From Verrucomicrobia bacterium 12-59-8 (GTDB lineage Bacteria > Verrucomicrobiota > Verrucomicrobiae > Verrucomicrobiales > Verrucomicrobiaceae), in contig NCCR01000073.1 of NCBI GenBank assembly GCA_002279765.1, forward strand, positions 1 through 42,695: DNA of 42,695 nt, in the 5' to 3' direction. Positions 39,843 to 42,695 of this stretch are shown piece by piece. Below the pieces are notes generated by a model that did not search any database, was not told the origin of the DNA, and saw only the letters and a program-made list of their open reading frames with translations. The translations under genes were made by a program, and so were the position numbers. Positions within the stretch are counted from its first letter, which is position 1. Each line of letters starts with the position of its first letter.

Positions 39843-42599
39843 TCACCGTCTTCTGGAGGTGCGCTTCCGTGCTTGGGTCTGGGCACGGAGGGTCTCATTG
39901 ATTTCTTCGGGGGTGAGAACAATCGCGTGGCGGATGGTGACCTCCTGCAAGGCCGCGACTTCTGACGGTGCAGCGGCTGGGCTTGGAGGACTGGAAGGTG
40001 GTTCGGCGGCTGCGACGACCGGTGCAGCAGGCGGAGTCGGGAGATTTGTGGTCATCTCTTTTGGAGCGAGGTCTCCCGAGGTAAGCTTATCGTTTTGGGC
40101 TGGGGTGAGGATGGCGCGGCGGATCACGGGCTCTTCAGCGGGTGCTGTGACGCTGGCCGCCGTGTTTTCGGACGCCACCAGGGGCAGTGGCGGCTGGCTG
40201 GTCACCGCCATCTCTTTGGCAGGCAACTTCTCTTGGGGCGTGACGCTTGCAAGCATGGACGAAGCAGGTGCTTGCGGTGTGGGAGTCGCAGGCATTGGGC
40301 TTGTGAGGGCCTCCGCCTGCGGAGGCACCACTGCAACCTCTGCAACTGGGGCAGGGGAGGGCGCTGGAGCGGGGGTTGGGAGCTCGACGGCCACCACGGG
40401 GATCTTGTGGATGATGGGCTGCGGCAGCGTCTGCGAGGGCGGAATGGCGGCGTGTTTGGGCGTGGACTCAACGACCTCCTGGACGGGGGCTGCTTCTGGC
40501 GGCGGTGAAGAAGTGAATGAGGCGAATGTCACAGAACCGGCTGATGGCAGGTCGCCAAAAATCATCCAAGACACGGTTCCAAGGAGCAGGACCGTCGCAG
40601 CCAGGGCCAGCCAAGGAAAGCTGAAGCGGGGCGGTGATGGACGATGGAAATCAAATGACTGAAGGTCGCTGCTGACCGGCGCGAGGATAAGGGTTTTCTT
40701 GGCGTGGTCCACGGGCGCTTCCTCCGGGGTCCAGTCTTCCTCAAAATCAGAGATAAAGCCTGCGCTGGCCATTTCATGCAGAGCAATGGGGGCTTGCACA
40801 GCCAGAGGGTCCTCCACCGAGTCCAGTTCGGCGCTGGCGGCGGTCAGGAGGTAGGAGAGCTTTTCGGTGAAGTCGGGCGGAGTGGGCAAGGCGCTGCCGC
40901 TCAGCACGCGCTGCAGGCAATCCTGCACGTAGCCGATCACTTGTTCAGGCATGCTGGTGGGAAACTCGGCAATCTCCCTCATCTGTCCTTCTCCCGTGAG
41001 AAGATACGCCGCCAGACAGATAAAGGAGCGATGACGCGCTTCACGGGCGGCGATCCCGGTCAGTTCCTCTGAGGGGTGGTTTTCCCAGGGGCTCAGGTCG
41101 ATCAGCCGAGGTTTGCATAGAGTGCGCATCGTCTTGTGCAGGCGAAGTTTCACCACAAATTTCGGCCAGGCATCCAGCCGCTTTTGATGCAGACGCTCCA
41201 GATCACGGGGCAGAACGGGTCCGTCATAACCGACACAGAGCTGAATGTTGGCGGGATCCAGGTCCACCCTTAGAACGCCGGTTTCCACCGCCTGGTCCAA
41301 ACCGGCCTGGATCTGCCGCAGTAACGTGATGACTTCTCCGGGATTGAGCGTGCCGCGTTTCGCCATCAGGGCGCTGAGGCTCATGCCCGGCTCGCGCACC
41401 TCGCGTTCCGGGGGCAGCAACTGCAGAGTGACCTGCTGTTCATCGGCAACATTGACCGCTGAAATGGCGAAGGGGTGGCAGCCTGAAAGCTCGGGGTTTT
41501 GGATGCTGAAGCTCACGCCAAACAGGGTTTTCAGCGGAATATCGCCCAGCAGCAATGCCTGCAGGTGGGAGATGGGCAGCGTTGCAGGCTCTGCCACAAG
41601 CAGCAGCTTGGGATTGCGCGCCTGCACCAGGGTCACATGTGAGCACATCGCCTCCCGCACCTCGTCCCGCAGAGTTTTGCTGGAGACTGAATGATCTGCC
41701 GTGCAGGTCAGGACCGACTTGAGGACGAAACGCAGGCTTGCTGGCAGCTCTGCGATGACGCCGAAATCTTCAGGATTCCCGCCCGGATAGGCCTGCCCGG
41801 TCATCAGCAGAAACAGCAAACGGCAGGCTTCGGTCACGAGCCGGGAGCTGCTTGGGCCGGAGGTGGCAGAACTTGATTGTGACAGCCCGTAGTCAAACAA
41901 CCGGAGCTGCAAATACTCCTCTTCCTGGGAGGAGACCAGCACCCGGTCCAGGCGCACGTTTGCAGGCAGTTGCCCCTGTTCCTCGGCTCTGCCCAGGTCT
42001 TGGAGCAACTGATGCATCAAAGCAAGGGAGGTCACCGTGGGCACGGCTCCGCGCCGCTGGACATAGTCCTGGACGAACTCACCCTCGTTGAGGTTGGTGA
42101 CGTAATAGGCCAGACCGTCATCCACGCCGACTTCGAGAATCGTCATGAAAGAATGGCCGCGCGCACCTGCCGCCCCGCGCAGCAGTTCACAAGTGCGAAG
42201 CTGCACGCCTTCATCGGAGAACTCGGGTTTCACCTCCGCCTGCGGCAAAGTGGCTTTGGACTCGTAAAACCTGTGGCGGCACCAGGCGCGAACCCGTGCG
42301 CTGCGGACTTGTCGGCGCTTTCCAGGCTTGGACTTGCGTCCGCCAAGCCTTGAGGCGTTCCACTTGCGTTGTGACTGCCTGTTCACCGGCCGGACCAACT
42401 GTCTCGTAGAGGCGGGCTGCCCTGAGGCAGGCTCCGCAGCAGCTTTCCCAGTGAAAATATGGAGTTCCACCAAACGGCAGTTCCGCTGCTCAAAGGCCAG
42501 CATGACCACTTCGTCTTGGGCACGCGGCAGCTTGATCGGCGAGCCATTGCGATGGCTGGCCAAGGCAAGGGATCCAAAAAGTTGTGGCCCGTCTGTCAT
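39843..42599 (-). CDS. Membrane-anchored twin pseudokinase
   Basis: A 918-aa protein. Two kinase-like regions are recognisable. Region 1 (about 140-320) has LPANVRLDRVLVS in the catalytic-loop position and RLFDYGLSQ at the DFG position. Region 2 (about 380-590) has RVDLDPANIQL in place of HRDLKPxN, with the catalytic Asp retained but Lys changed to Asp, and RLIDLSPWE at the DFG position. Neither has a recognisable glycine loop or VAIK lysine. One membrane helix (659-681) follows, then about 235 residues of Pro/Ala-rich sequence that would lie in the periplasm. Probably a signalling scaffold that binds rather than phosphorylates. Residues about 60-110 are oddly Arg-rich and may be out of frame. 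The start is uncertain. Confidence 0.7.
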   Translation of the reverse strand: MTDGPQLFGSLALASHRNGSPIKLPRAQDEVVMLAFEQRNCRLVELHIFTGKAAAEPASGQPASTRQLVRPVNRQSQRKWNASRLGGRKSKPGKRRQVRSARVRAWCRHRFYESKATLPQAEVKPEFSDEGVQLRTCELLRGAAGARGHSFMTILEVGVDDGLAYYVTNLNEGEFVQDYVQRRGAVPTVTSLALMHQLLQDLGRAEEQGQLPANVRLDRVLVSSQEEEYLQLRLFDYGLSQSSSATSGPSSSRLVTEACRLLFLLMTGQAYPGGNPEDFGVIAELPASLRFVLKSVLTCTADHSVSSKTLRDEVREAMCSHVTLVQARNPKLLLVAEPATLPISHLQALLLGDIPLKTLFGVSFSIQNPELSGCHPFAISAVNVADEQQVTLQLLPPEREVREPGMSLSALMAKRGTLNPGEVITLLRQIQAGLDQAVETGVLRVDLDPANIQLCVGYDGPVLPRDLERLHQKRLDAWPKFVVKLRLHKTMRTLCKPRLIDLSPWENHPSEELTGIAAREARHRSFICLAAYLLTGEGQMREIAEFPTSMPEQVIGYVQDCLQRVLSGSALPTPPDFTEKLSYLLTAASAELDSVEDPLAVQAPIALHEMASAGFISDFEEDWTPEEAPVDHAKKTLILAPVSSDLQSFDFHRPSPPRFSFPWLALAATVLLLGTVSWMIFGDLPSAGSVTFASFTSSPPPEAAPVQEVVESTPKHAAIPPSQTLPQPIIHKIPVVAVELPTPAPAPSPAPVAEVAVVPPQAEALTSPMPATPTPQAPASSMLASVTPQEKLPAKEMAVTSQPPLPLVASENTAASVTAPAEEPVIRRAILTPAQNDKLTSGDLAPKEMTTNLPTPPAAPVVAAAEPPSSPPSPAAAPSEVAALQEVTIRHAIVLTPEEINETLRAQTQARKRTSRRR

Positions 42600-42695
42600 A
42601 ACTGAATCGTGTGTATGGAAAGTTTAGTGAATGGGCTTCTAATCGAACCCCTCTTCTTGAATATGATCCTTGCGACTCATTTGTGCAATGGAAAT

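Overview
The window (about 60-63 % GC by eye) looks like a chromosomal segment of a Verrucomicrobiota bacterium, most likely of the Prosthecobacter/Verrucomicrobium group. This rests on a typical gene repertoire: a secreted DUF1549/DUF1553 protein, two PQQ-type beta-propellers, a ThuA-like protein, an AP-endonuclease-2-type sugar isomerase, a PEP-CTERM protein, many small lipoproteins, a DUF3987 protein and a twin pseudokinase. Genus-level placement is inference.

Layout. 1-9 kb: the 3' part of gpmI, overlapping or abutting a small tyrosine phosphatase; then on the minus strand a VWA/glutamine-amidotransferase-like membrane protein, a class-V aminotransferase, a broken secreted esterase and the DUF1549/1553 protein. 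9-15.7 kb: a lipoprotein with a clean terminator, a HAD phosphatase, tRNA-Lys(TTT), a PQQ propeller, YgfZ, a glutamate-receptor-like ion channel, an Mpv17-like membrane protein, and a small protein paired with an HNH nuclease. 15.7-23.1 kb: a tetrapyrrole neighbourhood (CobA-HemD fusion, CbiX with a 4Fe-4S tail, a double AsnC-like protein resembling fused AhbA/AhbB siroheme decarboxylase) mixed with TilS, DUF1015 and DciA-like proteins.

23.1-28.9 kb is accessory. It holds two lipoproteins, a small conserved hypothetical, a DUF3987 gene whose N-terminal coding region carries three copies of a short DNA repeat that also occurs twice, inverted, in the non-coding DNA beyond its 3' end, a RAYT transposase framed by inverted REP elements, and a lower-GC HNH protein.

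28.9-42.7 kb: a TIM-barrel isomerase, a lipoprotein divergent from a PEP-CTERM gene that has a perfect sigma-70 promoter almost touching its start codon, a HAD-Nudix fusion directly upstream of folB, a lipoprotein, a secreted cyclophilin, a PQQ propeller, a ThuA protein, a 60-bp tandem repeat, an amino-acid-binding protein after nadE, and a membrane-anchored twin pseudokinase.

Five genes are interrupted by short indels: esterase (about 20 bp lost), hemD half (exact 19-bp tandem duplication), RAYT (1 bp lost), cyclophilin (+1 or -2) and solute-binding protein (about 50 bp lost). A sixth gene, the pseudokinase, probably contains two compensating shifts. The number of indels makes assembly error a serious possibility; several fall on active-site codons. 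The strongest functional leads are the HAD-Nudix/folB pair, the siroheme cluster, the shared coding/non-coding repeat around DUF3987, and the channel with an altered selectivity filter.
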